From: Coniochaeta sp. PMI_546
Lineage: Eukaryota > Ascomycota > Sordariomycetes > Coniochaetales > Coniochaetaceae
Reading direction: 5' to 3'
Length of the DNA: 64,000 nt
Assembly (NCBI GenBank): GCA_021432605.1
Contig: MU271152.1
Span: 682,001 to 746,000, forward strand
The position numbers and the translations under genes were made by a program. How positions within the stretch are numbered: position 1 is the first letter of the stretch; every line of letters starts with the position of its first letter. Below the pieces are notes generated by a model, which saw only the letters and a program-made list of their open reading frames with translations, was not told the origin of the DNA and searched no databases. This document shows positions 1 to 11,227 of the stretch, one piece after another.

Positions 1-149
1 GAGAAGGACCGGCAGGATTCTCCGAGTTTCCGCGCGTAACTATCGACCACGAACGAGGCGCCCGTCGACTCGACGACGGTGTCAACGCTTGTCTCCAACT
101 GTATTCAAGTTAAGCTTGCCATTGACCGTGTCCGAAGCCACCATCCGCG

Positions 150-3100
150 ATGCGCTTCTTTCGCCAGACATGGACTCTGACGTCCAAGACCTTCCTCATC
201 GTACTTCGGCGACATTGGTTTGCGACCTTCGTACGCGCATTCATCCTTCCGCTAGCTCTGACGGCATTTCTGAGCTTTGCGCGGAATCTGTTCGTCCCTG
301 CAGCCATCTATGGGTTCGGCACACCATCTCCTGTCTTCAGTCTACACGATGCTCTGCTACAGGCTTCCGGCTCTGGCCACCAGACTGTTGCTTTTGTGAA
401 TAATGGCTTCGTCGGAGGAGATATCGAACGGGTCATCAACACCCTCATCCCGGTCGTGACGGGCGCGGGCGCCGAAGCGCCGGTGCTGACATCGGACAGC
501 GATCTCCTGACGGTCTGTCGAGCGAGTTTACGTGGAGTGACACCGTGTTACGGCGCCGTGGTGTTCAATGCCTCGCCAAACGAGGGCAAAGGAGGACTGT
601 GGAACTATACAATTCGTTCTGATGGGTCTCTGGGCGTTGGCAAGATCAACGTGGACAAGAACACCAACGATGCGCAGGTATACATGTTCCCATTCCAGCA
701 CGCGATCGATGCCGCTATCGCTAGCGTCAATAGCTCCTCCACGAATCCGATCCCGAACACCATCGAGCAGTTTCCTTTCACGGGGTTGACGCAGCGGGAG
801 CGCGATGACAGGGTCCGAGTACTCTACCAATCCGCGATCATGAACTTCCTCGGTGTTACGTTCATCGCCGGTATCATTGGCGTCGTCTACCATATGACCG
901 GCTTCATCGCTTCCGAGAGAGAGACGGGAATGTCGACGCTGATCGAGGCTATGATGCCCACGTCACGACCATGGCACGCTCAAGCTGCCAGGCTTCTGTC
1001 CTACCACATCTCCTTCTCCTTGGTCTACGCGCCAGGTTGGATTATTGGGTCAATAATCCTCGCACGGGGAGTTTTCGCGCACACGAACCTCGGACTCGTC
1101 CTCATATATCACGTACTAACCGGACTTGCTTTATCCTCGATGTCCATCTTCGGAGCTGCTTTCTTTAGGAAGTCGCAGCTCAGCGGCGTGTGCGTGACCA
1201 TTGTCTACATCCTTTTGGCCGTCATTGCCCAGACTGTTAGCTGGCCAAGAAGTGCAACCGTTGCTATACTCAGTCTCCTGTTTGCTCCGTGCAACTACAC
1301 CTATTTTATCTCCCTTCTGGCCCGTTGGGAACAGCAACAGTTACCGACTAACTTGGTGAAGGTGGCACCGAACAGCCCCTGGGCACTGCCAGGTATTGTC
1401 CTTTGGATCTTCCTCATAATCCAGATCATTGTGTATCCAGTCCTCGGCGCACTACTGGAGAGGTACTTCCACGGGACATCGACTAACACGCGGAATATCA
1501 TCTTTGGCGCACAGAGTCAAGAAGGCGCTGGTGCCGGAAGCGCAGTTCGCCTTGAGGGTTTCACCAAGATCTATAGCCGTGGAATCTTCCGCCGCATGTT
1601 CTCCTTCATCTCGAAGCCGAAACCTCCCGTGGTTGCCGTGAATGGCCTTACACTCTCGGCGGGTCGCGGCCAGATTCTTGCTCTACTTGGCGCCAACGGT
1701 AGCGGAAAGAGTACAACTTTGGACGCTATTGCGGGTATCAGCAAACTCACGAGCGGAAACATTACGATTGATGGCACAGGTGGCTTGGGTATCGCCCCGC
1801 AGAAGAATGTTCTTTGGGACGAGCTGTCGGTTGAGGAGCACATCAGGATATTTAACAGACTTAAGTCCCCAGGAAACAACGCATCTAAGGAGGAGATCCG
1901 GGACCTCATCCACGCCATTGACCTTGATACAAAGGTTAAGGCACACTCTAAGACCCTTTCAGGAGGACAAAAGCGCAAGCTGCAACTGGGCATGATGTTG
2001 ACGGGTGGAAGTGCCGTTTGCTGCGTGGACGAGGTCTCAAGTGGCTTGGACCCACTGAGTCGTAGGAAGATCTGGGATATCCTGCTGGCTGAGCGCGGAC
2101 GACGTACCATCATTATGACGACGCATTTCCTGGATGAAGCCGACTTGCTCGCCGACCGCATAGCCATCCTCTCGAAGGGTACTCTCCGCGCTGAGGGATC
2201 CTCGGTCGAACTCAAAGACAAGCTCGGCGGAGGCTATCGCATCCATGTCCACAACATCAAGGATCCCGCTACCACTCCTGATGTGGCGGGTGTGAAGAAA
2301 ACTGTCGCGTTCGACTTGATTACATACATCGCTCCATCATCTGGACTTGCCGCACAGGTTATCAAGTCACTCGAAGCAAACGGAATTATTGAGTATGGCT
2401 TCTCCGGGCCTACAATCGAGGATGTCTTCCTGCAGCTGGCTGAAGAGGTCCGAGGCGAGAGTAACGACAGCCTCGACACCTCTCTCAACAATACCCATCA
2501 CTCAGATGAGAAGTACGCACCTTCCGACAATACCATCGCAGTCGATGAGCCTGGCAAAGAGGGCCTCGAGCTTCTATCTGGGCAGAGGATAGGCTACTTC
2601 CGCCAAGCCTGTGTGCTCTTCCTCAAGCGGTGCACCATCTTCAAGACCAACTGGTTCCCATATGTCGCAGCCTTTGTCATTCCGGTGGCCGCTGCCGGTC
2701 TTGTAACACTGTTCGTTAAAGGGCGAAGTCTACCGGGATGTACCCCGTCAGAACGGAACGCCGTCGCGACGGCGGACGTGGATGTCTTTAGTAATAATTT
2801 CAACCTCTTCATTGTTGGTGGCCCGGCTTCAAAGTTCAGCCAGGAGACGCTACTCAGGCTCTTCGCCCCTATCTACTTGAACACCCCTCACAACACCAAT
2901 AACAGCAGTGGCTCGAGAGGCTCCGGCACGGCATCCAATCCCTTGAGCTTGTTCCAGAATTTGACGCTGGTCAATACCTTGAACGAGTTCAACGACCAGA
3001 TGCTGAACTATCGCAAGAACGTAACACCGGCTGGACTTTGGCTGGGAGACACGAACTCACCGCCAACTATTGCCTACAAAGGATCGGGTGCTGAGATGAT

Positions 3101-5111
3101 CAACGCTTGGTTTGGAGGATGGGTACTAGACATGCTCCTCGCCAACACGTCGATAACCTCGACCTATGTCAACTTCGATATACCGTGGGCACCCGATACT
3201 GGAAACTCGCTGCAGCTCCTCGTCTACATCGGCCTGGCCCTGGCCGCATACCCTGGGTTCTTTGCCCTCTACCCCAACATAGAGCGCAGGCGGAATGTTC
3301 GTGGCCTTCAATACTCCAACGGAGTGCGGACGCTACCGCTGTGGATGGCCTACGTCGTCTTCGACTTCTCCATCGTCATCGTATCGTCGGCTCTGGCTGT
3401 TATTCTCTTCGCGGCCCTCTCGCAGGTGTGGTGGAATGTGGCATACCTCTTCCTCATCTTCATGCTCTACGGATTAACCTCAATCCTCCTGGCCTACGTC
3501 ATCTCGCTCTTTGCGTCGAACCAGCTTTCTGCATACGCTTTCACCGCAGCTGGACAGGCGGTTCTATTCCTCGTCTATCTGATCGCGTACCTGTGTACCA
3601 TCACCTACGCTCCTGTCAATAAGGTAGACGACCGTCTGATCCTAGTGCACTTTGTCGTGTCCGCCTTTGCCCCCATCGGCTCAGTCGTGCGCTCGATGTT
3701 CCTGGTCCTCAATCTCTTCTCGACAACCTGCGTCGGCGATCAGATCGCACCCAATCCAGGCGGCATCCTCCAATACGGCGGTCCCATCCTGTATCTCATC
3801 ATCCAGTGCATCCTGCTCTTCCTTCTCCTCCTGTGGCTCGACTCGGGCGACGTGGGTTCGACCTTCAAGCGCCTCCTCCGCCGCGACAGATCCAACGTCG
3901 CCCCGCGAGACCCGGAGGGTTCGGACGAAGAGATATCCAACGAGCTAGCCCGCGTCACATCCAGCGCGACCAAAGACGGCACGCCCAGCGCGGCATCCAC
4001 TGACGGCCTGCGCGTGGTGCATCTGACCAAGACCTTCGGCAAGAACACGGCGGTCGACAACGTCACCTTTGGCGTCAAGCACGGCGAGGTATTCGCCCTG
4101 CTCGGCCCTAACGGTGCCGGCAAGAGCACGACCATCTCCATGATCCGCGGCGATCTCAAGCCAGACCGCCACGGGGGCGATGTTTTCGTGGAGGACGTTA
4201 GCGTCACGAAGCACCTGGCCGCCGCACGCTCGAACCTCGGTGTATGCCCCCAATTCGATGCGGTCGATCAGATGACGGTGCAAGAGCACCTCCGCTTCTA
4301 CGCGCGCGTGCGCGGTATCCCCGATGTGGAGCACAACGTCGAAGCGATCATCCGCGCCGTCGGACTCCAAGCCTTCCGTACCCGGCAGGCGTTTGCCCTG
4401 TCGGGTGGCAACAAGCGCAAGCTATCCCTCGGCATCGCGCTGATGGGCAACCCGACCGTCGTCCTGCTTGATGAGCCTTCCTCTGGTCTCGACGCGGCGG
4501 CCAAGCGGGTCATGTGGCGGACCCTCGCCGCTGCTGTGCCGGGAAGGAGTATCCTGTTGACTACGCATAGTATGGAAGAAGCTGATGCGCTGGCTGGTCG
4601 GGCTGGTATTCTGGCCAAGAGGATGCTGGCTATGGGAACGTCTAAGCAGTTACGGCAACGCTTTGGCGACGCCCTGCATGTGCATATCGTGTGCAAGGGG
4701 GCGCCCAGGACGAGCGACGGGGATGTCGCGGTTGTGCGGACGTGGATCCAGAGGGAGATGCCGGAGGCGCAGGTCGAGGACAAGACGTACCACGGGCAGA
4801 TGCGGTTTTCCATCCCTGCTCGGGCGGTGGTGAGACGGACTGGAAACACAGTGGGTGGTGAGAAGGGAACGGAGAAGGATGCCATCGAGACGGTGGATGA
4901 GATCAAGGGGAGCACGTCCTCGGAGAGCGCGATCGGGCAGCTGGTTGTATTGCTTGAGGAGAATAAGGAGATGCTGGGTATTGAGCATTATAGCGTCAGT
5001 CCTACGACGCTGGACCAGGTTTTCCTGGCGGTCGTGGGAAGACATGGCATCCAGGAGGAGGGGTATGAGGTCAGAGAGAAGAAGAAGGCATGGTGGAAGT
5101 TTGGGAGGTGA
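150..5111 (+). CDS. Full-size ABC-A family transporter
   Basis: A single uninterrupted frame of 1653 codons encodes a full transporter of the ABC-A (ABCA1/ABCA3-like) subfamily, which moves lipids or other hydrophobic compounds across membranes using ATP. The order is TM helix (about residues 27-46), a large luminal loop, a helix cluster (about 225-440), NBD1, a second membrane half (about 830-1250) and NBD2. NBD1 has its Walker A at 514-521 (GANGSGKS), signature LSGGQ at 603 and Walker B D627-E628. NBD2 has Walker A GPNGAGKS at 1319 and signature LSGGN at 1417, followed by LLDEPSSGLD. NBD1 reads DEVSSGLD, with Val where Pro is usual, and NBD2 has Asn for the last signature residue. The first in-frame ATG is at 150. 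Which membrane and which substrate cannot be read from the sequence. Confidence 0.93.
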   Translation: MRFFRQTWTLTSKTFLIVLRRHWFATFVRAFILPLALTAFLSFARNLFVPAAIYGFGTPSPVFSLHDALLQASGSGHQTVAFVNNGFVGGDIERVINTLIPVVTGAGAEAPVLTSDSDLLTVCRASLRGVTPCYGAVVFNASPNEGKGGLWNYTIRSDGSLGVGKINVDKNTNDAQVYMFPFQHAIDAAIASVNSSSTNPIPNTIEQFPFTGLTQRERDDRVRVLYQSAIMNFLGVTFIAGIIGVVYHMTGFIASERETGMSTLIEAMMPTSRPWHAQAARLLSYHISFSLVYAPGWIIGSIILARGVFAHTNLGLVLIYHVLTGLALSSMSIFGAAFFRKSQLSGVCVTIVYILLAVIAQTVSWPRSATVAILSLLFAPCNYTYFISLLARWEQQQLPTNLVKVAPNSPWALPGIVLWIFLIIQIIVYPVLGALLERYFHGTSTNTRNIIFGAQSQEGAGAGSAVRLEGFTKIYSRGIFRRMFSFISKPKPPVVAVNGLTLSAGRGQILALLGANGSGKSTTLDAIAGISKLTSGNITIDGTGGLGIAPQKNVLWDELSVEEHIRIFNRLKSPGNNASKEEIRDLIHAIDLDTKVKAHSKTLSGGQKRKLQLGMMLTGGSAVCCVDEVSSGLDPLSRRKIWDILLAERGRRTIIMTTHFLDEADLLADRIAILSKGTLRAEGSSVELKDKLGGGYRIHVHNIKDPATTPDVAGVKKTVAFDLITYIAPSSGLAAQVIKSLEANGIIEYGFSGPTIEDVFLQLAEEVRGESNDSLDTSLNNTHHSDEKYAPSDNTIAVDEPGKEGLELLSGQRIGYFRQACVLFLKRCTIFKTNWFPYVAAFVIPVAAAGLVTLFVKGRSLPGCTPSERNAVATADVDVFSNNFNLFIVGGPASKFSQETLLRLFAPIYLNTPHNTNNSSGSRGSGTASNPLSLFQNLTLVNTLNEFNDQMLNYRKNVTPAGLWLGDTNSPPTIAYKGSGAEMINAWFGGWVLDMLLANTSITSTYVNFDIPWAPDTGNSLQLLVYIGLALAAYPGFFALYPNIERRRNVRGLQYSNGVRTLPLWMAYVVFDFSIVIVSSALAVILFAALSQVWWNVAYLFLIFMLYGLTSILLAYVISLFASNQLSAYAFTAAGQAVLFLVYLIAYLCTITYAPVNKVDDRLILVHFVVSAFAPIGSVVRSMFLVLNLFSTTCVGDQIAPNPGGILQYGGPILYLIIQCILLFLLLLWLDSGDVGSTFKRLLRRDRSNVAPRDPEGSDEEISNELARVTSSATKDGTPSAASTDGLRVVHLTKTFGKNTAVDNVTFGVKHGEVFALLGPNGAGKSTTISMIRGDLKPDRHGGDVFVEDVSVTKHLAAARSNLGVCPQFDAVDQMTVQEHLRFYARVRGIPDVEHNVEAIIRAVGLQAFRTRQAFALSGGNKRKLSLGIALMGNPTVVLLDEPSSGLDAAAKRVMWRTLAAAVPGRSILLTTHSMEEADALAGRAGILAKRMLAMGTSKQLRQRFGDALHVHIVCKGAPRTSDGDVAVVRTWIQREMPEAQVEDKTYHGQMRFSIPARAVVRRTGNTVGGEKGTEKDAIETVDEIKGSTSSESAIGQLVVLLEENKEMLGIEHYSVSPTTLDQVFLAVVGRHGIQEEGYEVREKKKAWWKFGR

Positions 5112-6113
5112 GAAATGCTGTCTTGGCTTATAAGAGCTGAGTGCCTTGAATGGTTTTGGGATCAGGGATAATGCATTTGCATACACAAGCATGGCGTTGA
5201 ATACTTTTACATGCGACGATACAATTTCTTTGGTCATATAGCGAACATATACTTTGGTTAGAGAGTATAGATTCGAATATTCTCGTGATCAAGCTTTGGA
5301 AAGCATCAAGACAAGCAGTGCGTAGGATTACCAACAGCTGTTCGGCTATGAAGCGACGACCCTTCAGCAACGTTCAAGATAAACAACAGTCCAGACTTGA
5401 TCGACCCCATCGCAGCATAACAACCCTTGAATGAACGACACAATCGTTGGATTCCAAGCCCAATACCATCATCTAGTGACGAACTCCATATGTCCAAGTG
5501 TAGCATTTTCACGTGCTTTCTAACTCGTTTCAAGCTTTTGAGGTCCCAGGCACAAGTGCTCTTCTGTTGCCTCATTGGCCACACAGTTGGCGCCACACTT
5601 GGTAGAGCCGTCGGCGGCTCGCGCCTAGAGAGACAACCATCATCCATCACAGCTCAATTGGCCATCGTGATTTGCCAAAATCGCATCTATAATCACCAAC
5701 CAGCAGGTTCTGCAGAGATAACAAGCTTTGGGTGCAAATTACCCCGTGGTTCTAGTGTTTTGGCCCCAAGGCTCAACTGCCACTTCGAGCAAGAAGGATA
5801 TCAGCTCCGCTTCGGCACCTACAGATATCACCATGTCATGGGTCAATTGGGACCGCCATTTGCTAGTGTTGAGGGGATACTGTTGAGATCTAAGTAGATC
5901 TGAGACCCAAACTGACCCCTTGATGGGGGGCCATCTCCGGCGAGGCTTGACGCTACCGGAGTCGTGATCTGCCCTTCGCGTGGAGGCAGGTTGGACTGTG
6001 GAAGACTGACATAAGAAACACCTTCGCAATGAGTGACAGACTGCAGGTCCAGATGAGCTCTGCTCCTCCTCATCAAAAACTCCAAGTCACGATAGGCGCT
6101 CTCTTGGCACAGG
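5112..6113. other. Intergenic, no gene seen
   Basis: This 1-kb gap between two genes on the same strand holds the 3' flank of the transporter and the promoter of the esterase. A 156-codon open frame at 5427-5897 has no recognisable domain or biased composition, and I do not call it a gene. Confidence 0.6.
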
Positions 6114-8076
6114 ATGCTGTCACTCGTTCAAGTCGTTCTCTTGTTTTGCTCTTTCTACTCAGTGCTTTCCACTCCGTTGCCTCTTGGCGTGAACTTTGAG
6201 AAGCGAGCTGCCCTGCCGATTCTTACTCTTCCGTACGCGTCATATAGGGCGGCAAGCTATAACCAAGCGTCAGACATGTATGTCTGCCCTGGCGCGACCA
6301 CATGCGGTACGTATGCTGACATCCCCCAGTTACACATTCAAGAACATTCGGTATGCCGCACCTCCGGTAGGGAATCTCAGATGGGCAAAACCTGCTCCTC
6401 CGCTGGCAAACACGACGCTTCAAGATGGGAGCTACGGTCATGCCTGCGTTCAGTCATCGGTAAACGGCCTCAATGTGCTCGGTTCCGGCAACCAGTCTCC
6501 CGTCGGGGCAGCTATCAACCAGTTGTGAGTGCGCTATGCGAGAGTACACAGAAACGACAAGGCTGATGAGAACAGTCTTGGGGGCATACCAGTCCCCCTC
6601 TTCTCTGGCGGCGACGAGGACTGCCTCTTCCTTGATGTCTACGTGCCCGGCAAGGCACTGAAGAACCCCTCCCTGAAACTGCCCGTCGTCGTCTGGATAT
6701 ACGGTGGTGCCTACGTCTTTGGAAGCAAAGACAGCTTACAGCCAGAGCTTCCTTTCTACGACGGCTCCGGCCTGATGGGCGCCGCCAACAACGGCCTGAT
6801 CTTCGTCGCCATGAACTACCGCCTCGGCGCCTACGGTTTCCTAGCCGGCACGACCATGGAGAAAGACGGTCTGCCCAATGCAGGTCTCTGGGATCAGCGT
6901 GCGGCCTTCCAGTGGGTGAAGGATCATATCAGCCTCGTTGGCGGCGACCCCACACGCGTGACAGCCATGGGCGAGTCCGCAGGCGCGGGGTCGATCATGC
7001 ACCACCTCGTCGCCCAGGGAGGGAAACTCGACCCGCTGTTTTCCAAAGCCATACTACAGTCGCCCGCCTTCCAGCTGATGTGGGATCGCGCGGGGACAGT
7101 GCAAGGCATCTTCGACGACTTTGCGTCCCTAGCCGGCTGCCAGGGCCAGGGCCTTGCATGTCTCAGGGCCGCAAGCCCAGCAGCCATCGCGAGGGCAAAC
7201 ACAGCGCTCAACAGCCAAGTCGCGCCGGGCTCCTTCGCCGTAGGCCCGACGCCGGACGGGTCCTTCATCCGCCAGACCCCTCCCCTCGAGCTGGCGACGG
7301 GCAACTTCTGGCCTATCCAGTCCCTAGTCCAGTCCCACTGCGCGCAAGAATCCATCCTCTTCGTCAGCGGCGCCATCCAGACCGACGCCCAGTTCAACTC
7401 CTTCCTCACCTCCATCTTCCCGAACTACACCCTAGCGGCCGGGATAAACGACAAAGTGACATCCTTCTACAAACCTCCGTCGGCGAAAGGCACGCCCTAC
7501 AAGACGCAGAGCGACCGCGTCGGGGCCTTTCTCAGGGACAGCTGCTTCACCTGCAACGTGCGCCACCTCACGGAGGCCGTGGGCGACAGCAAGGTGTGGA
7601 ACATGCAGTACAGCGTCACCCCGGGCTGGCACGGGACGGACCTCGTGCCGACCTTCTACAACCCTGCCTTCACGGCGGACTCGTTCCTGGAAGACCTGGC
7701 GGCGCTGATGGTGCCCGTCATCGGACCCCTGGTGGCGGGCATCAGCGTCGCGCTGCAGAGCTACTTTGCCAGCTACGTCACGACGGGCGACCCGAACAGC
7801 GGCAGGAAGATACTGAACTTGCCGCCGACGGTGAGGTGGGACCATCCCAACAGTAAGGGGGAGATGATATCGGGCGTGGTGAATGTGGGTAACTGGGGGT
7901 TTGGGACGGTGAGCGACGATCAGAACCAGAAGGGGGCTTGCGACTTCTGGAGGGGGTTCGCGGCTGCTGTCACGGCTGTAGGGGGGTATAGCCCTCCGGG
8001 TGCTGTGGTAGCGCAGAGTCTGGTGGCGGTGACGGGGGATGCGAGTGCGAGGTATGTTGGGGGGGATGGCGGATGA
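6114..8076 (+). CDS. Secreted type-B carboxylesterase/lipase
   Basis: I read three exons: 6114-6277, 6330-6524 and 6576-8076 (619 residues). Intron 1 (52 bp) removes a frame break and restores the family motif SDIYTFKNIRYAAPPVG. Intron 2 (51 bp, GTGAGT...CAG) removes an in-frame stop and joins the chain to LGGIPVPLFSGGDEDCLFLDVYVPG. The protein starts with a signal peptide (hydrophobic residues 4-19). It belongs to the alpha/beta-hydrolase COesterase family: GGAYVFGS is the oxyanion-hole region, the nucleophile is Ser254 in GESAG, and the catalytic His is probably His472 in WHGTD. Paired cysteines near DEDCLFLD and CAQES fit an extracellular enzyme. Substrate preference (short esters, lipids or sterol esters) cannot be fixed. 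Confidence 0.9.
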
Positions 8077-8626
8077 ATGTCGGGCTGGTGTTATAGACTA
8101 CTGTAGGCCGTGACAGAGTTCAAGTCTAGGATCGACCCAGAAACAAATCTCAATTGAAGACCAGTACAACGAACAGATGAGGTTGACGACCAGAGCCTGG
8201 ATTGAGAACGAGCTGGTTGATCATAACTGATTAGTACAACTAAGCCAGGCACATATGTAAGCAGCAAAGAGATTAAGTGATGTTTTTTTTTCTATTTCCA
8301 TGCGACCTGAAAAGGATGCTCGCTAGTAGAAGAGGGTAGTCCCTAACCAAACCTCCTCGATCAAGCACCATGATGTTTTCCAGACCACAAAACTCCCGGT
8401 GACCGATTCAACACTGTCCATACCAACCGCAACAACACCAAGGGCGGATTGCCAAGGACAAATCCCTGAAGTTGACGCGTCCAATGTGGAACCACCGATT
8501 GTTCCTTTTCCTCCCTTCAGCACAGTAGACCAGATGAGCTGCAGCCAAGAGACCTGCTAGCAGTGGATAATGTGCCACCAAGACAACAGACCACAGCTTC
8601 AACGGCAAGCGAGCTTCGCGACGAGC
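8077..8626. other. Intergenic, no gene seen
   Basis: Shared 3' flank between the esterase and the reverse-strand acidic frame at 8627-9094. It holds a T-run near 8282 and no supported gene. Confidence 0.6.
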
Positions 8627-9094
8627 TTACAGCTTGGCCCGGAACTCAACTTGATGAAGCATGACCTCGGCGTCATCATCCTCCTTCTCGTCCTCGTCCT
8701 CCTTCTTGTCCTCATCCTCGTCTTGCTCCTCGTCGTCGTCATCATCCTCCTCAGAGTCATCTTCGTCCTCCTCAGAGTCATCTTCGTCCTCCTCATCGTC
8801 ATCAGAGTCCTCATCAGAGTCATCATCAGAGTCCCCATCAGAGTCATCATCAGAGTCCTCATAGTCCTCATAGTCCTCGGAGTCAACATACTCCACGGAA
8901 TCATCATACTCCATTCCATACTCCTCCTCGACATCGTCATCGTCAGAGCGGACGGGAGCCCAGCAGCGAGGGTCCATGACCAAAAAGTCGCCCTCGAACA
9001 GGAGCTGCGAAGGGCGCACGACGAGCTGGGTGGTGCCGTCGGGGCGGTTCACGGCCTCGTAGAAGAAGCGAGAGTCAAAGTCCGGGTCGCCCTC
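8627..9094 (-). other. Acidic reading frame in phase after the pex20 stop
   Basis: Immediately after the TAG of pex20 (9097-9095) the same frame stays open for 155 more codons to a stop at 8627. The first 50 or so codons look like real protein (for example DSRFFYEAV, LLFEGDFLVMDPRCWAP). The rest is an Asp/Glu tract followed by EVMLHQVEFRAKL. There is no ATG before MDPRCW, about 40 codons in, so the frame lacks its own convincing start. It could be a readthrough extension of Pex20, an alternatively spliced tail, a separate gene with an unseen first exon, or the result of a recent stop or a base error in pex20. I do not recognise the domain. Confidence 0.5.
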
Positions 9095-10377
9095 CTAGGG
9101 CTGGGCCCCGCTAGTCTCGCTACCTTCGGCTGGAGATGAATTTCGGTCAGTGTCTGCAAGCCCGCGAATAGAGTTGGGAATTTGAGGCTTACCAGGATAC
9201 TCCGCATCGGAACCACCGCCAACGTCCTCGTTGGGCTTGGTAACGATCTCAACGCCGGTCTCGACGTCGACGAGCGAGTTGTCGACGACAGTGACCTCAT
9301 GATCACGGATGCGGCGCATGAGCTCCAGGAAGGTAGACTGCTTGAACTTCTGGGACGTGTTGTTCGAGACAGAGGTGAGGATGTCGGTCGCGGCACGGAC
9401 GAGCTCCTGCTGGGTCTGGAGCTTGTTGTCCTCCTCCTGAGCGACTTGCTGCTCCTCCTGAGGCTGCAGGGCGATATCCCCTGCGACGCGGGCGGCATCG
9501 GCGTCGTTCGCAATCTGCTCCATGTTGGCGTTGATCTCGTCCCACTCCTCCGCGGTGGGTTCGGCCGGGCGCTGCTGGGCGCTCTCGGCGGACGCTCCGT
9601 GCTCGGCCATCCAATTGTCGAGCTCGTGCTGGAACTCGCCGTCGTCAAACTCGGCGAAAGCGTCGTTGAAGGCTTCGGCTGAGATTGCAATGGCGGGGTC
9701 GACCTGGGTGCCCTGGACATTGGCGGGAGCGGCTTGGCCAAAGAGGTTGCTCATGGGGAGCGGTGCGGCCTGCTGCATCATGGGAGGAGTCATGGGGTGG
9801 GTGATGGGGAAACCTGAGCCCATGAAATTGCCACTGGCTCTCAGATAGGCCAGGTGGTCGGTCGGGTTAGCGTTGCGAGCGACAGGAGCTGCCATGACGG
9901 ACTGCGGATTGACCAGGGGGCCACCGGTGTGCTGAATGGGGGTGGCGATGCTTGACTGAGCCACGCCGGGCTGGCCGTTCATTCCCTGCAGAAAGCTGTG
10001 ATACTGCTCGACGCTCATGCCGGCATTAGCAGCACGAGCTTGAGCGACATTCATGCCGGGGACAGACTGCTGAGCCAGTTCCATGCGGCCGAAATGATCA
10101 ACCATACCAGGCATGGGCGATGCAGCCTGCGGACCGACAGGTGAAGCCAGGAAGGACTGGAACGCAGCATCGCCGTTGGCAGTAGGCATTTGATTGCGGA
10201 ATGACTGGGAATCGGTCAGAACGTGGTTGAGGAGGCGTGTGTGAGAATGACGATACATACCTGGTTACCACCGTTCGGAGCTCCAATGACGCGATCCTGA
10301 TACAGACTGCGGTCGCGGTCGGCGTGAGAGAGAAGATTCTTCGCCCCGTTGGACGGGCCACACATGTTGTCGGCCAT
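9095..10377 (-). CDS. pex20: Peroxin Pex20, PTS2 co-receptor
   Basis: Exons are 10377-10261, 10204-9193 and 9129-9095; the introns are 56 bp and 63 bp. The spliced protein is about 387 residues. The N-terminus MADNMCGPSNGAKNLL, with its near-terminal Cys6, matches fungal Pex20, where a conserved cysteine governs receptor recycling by ubiquitin. The C-terminal part (ELVRAATDILTSV ... QKFKQSTFLELMRRIRDHEV) matches the conserved Pex20/Pex7-binding region. Pex20 works with Pex7 to import PTS2 cargo into the peroxisome matrix. The last intron is a multiple of three, so retaining it keeps the frame and leads to the same AQP stop. The gene is divergent from sec13. It is followed in frame by an acidic open frame (see 8627-9094). 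Confidence 0.85.
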
Positions 10378-11227
10378 GATGAATATTGAGGATGGGATTC
10401 AGTGATGGATGATAGCTTTGGATATTGATGAAGACGATGGAATGCTGCGAGCTGAAGCTGAAGCTGATAGATATCCCTGATTCCTCTTAACGAAGAAAAA
10501 CGTCTATCCGGTTTATGGATGCGGAAGAGTGAAACTAGGATGGAGATGGTGGTGGGTAGGAAGAGGAAGTGTTTGGTGAGAAAAAGATTAGAAAGCAGAA
10601 AGATGGGAGGGAAGCCGAGGTTGGTGGCTTTTAACCCTTTCTGGCTGCGGGATTCTCTGCAAGAAATTGGGATTCACAGCTTCACTTGAGCAGTAGGTGA
10701 AAGCAATGTAAGACTAGATGCCTTGCTGGCGAGGGGTCGACGGCGTAAAAGAGAAATGCGGGCCATGGCGGTGACCCCGGAGCATGTGGTGTGAAAGCCG
10801 GAGAGTCAGGGGCGGCTTATGTGTGTAATTCGGAGGCGACGCTTGTGACTCCGGCAATGTACTCTAAGCCGAGGCGGAGGGGGGGAAATTCAGCCAATAA
10901 ACGAGCTGTCTTCAACGTCTGACGCACGGATGCCCATGTGAACCGTGCATTACTGCTTAAAGCTTCCACAATACCTTATGTCTTTTGTACATAGTAATGC
11001 CATTTATGCACAGGCTGTTTTAATGCCACCTGTGCACAAAAGCTGGTTACCTAATCAGGACTTTTCGCGATTGAAGCTTGGCCAAGACACATCTGGCCTT
11101 CAAGGGCCCCCAAACAAGACAGAGCAGTGCCAACTTGAAGATACCCTTTCCACCCTTTCCACGACTTGACATTGCACTCCACCCTTCCTTTCTTTCTCAT
11201 CTCGCAGAATCTCAGACCGCAGACATC
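10378..11227. promoter_or_regulatory. Divergent promoter region pex20/sec13
   Basis: An 850-bp gap between two outward-facing genes must hold both promoters. I see no strong TATA box. The part nearest sec13 is rich in CT runs (11150-11210), as is common upstream of fungal housekeeping genes. Confidence 0.55.

Noticed and set aside
5427-5897. 156-codon forward frame between the transporter and the esterase
   Set aside because: No recognisable content and no codon-usage sign of selection visible by eye.
6307-6329. A 23-bp GTACGT...CAG intron in the esterase
   Set aside because: Too short for a fungal intron; the 52-bp intron at 6278-6329 uses the same acceptor and restores the conserved motif.
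8661-8864. Forward poly-Ser frame
   Set aside because: It is the complement of the acidic tract on the reverse strand; composition is driven by the GAN repeats.
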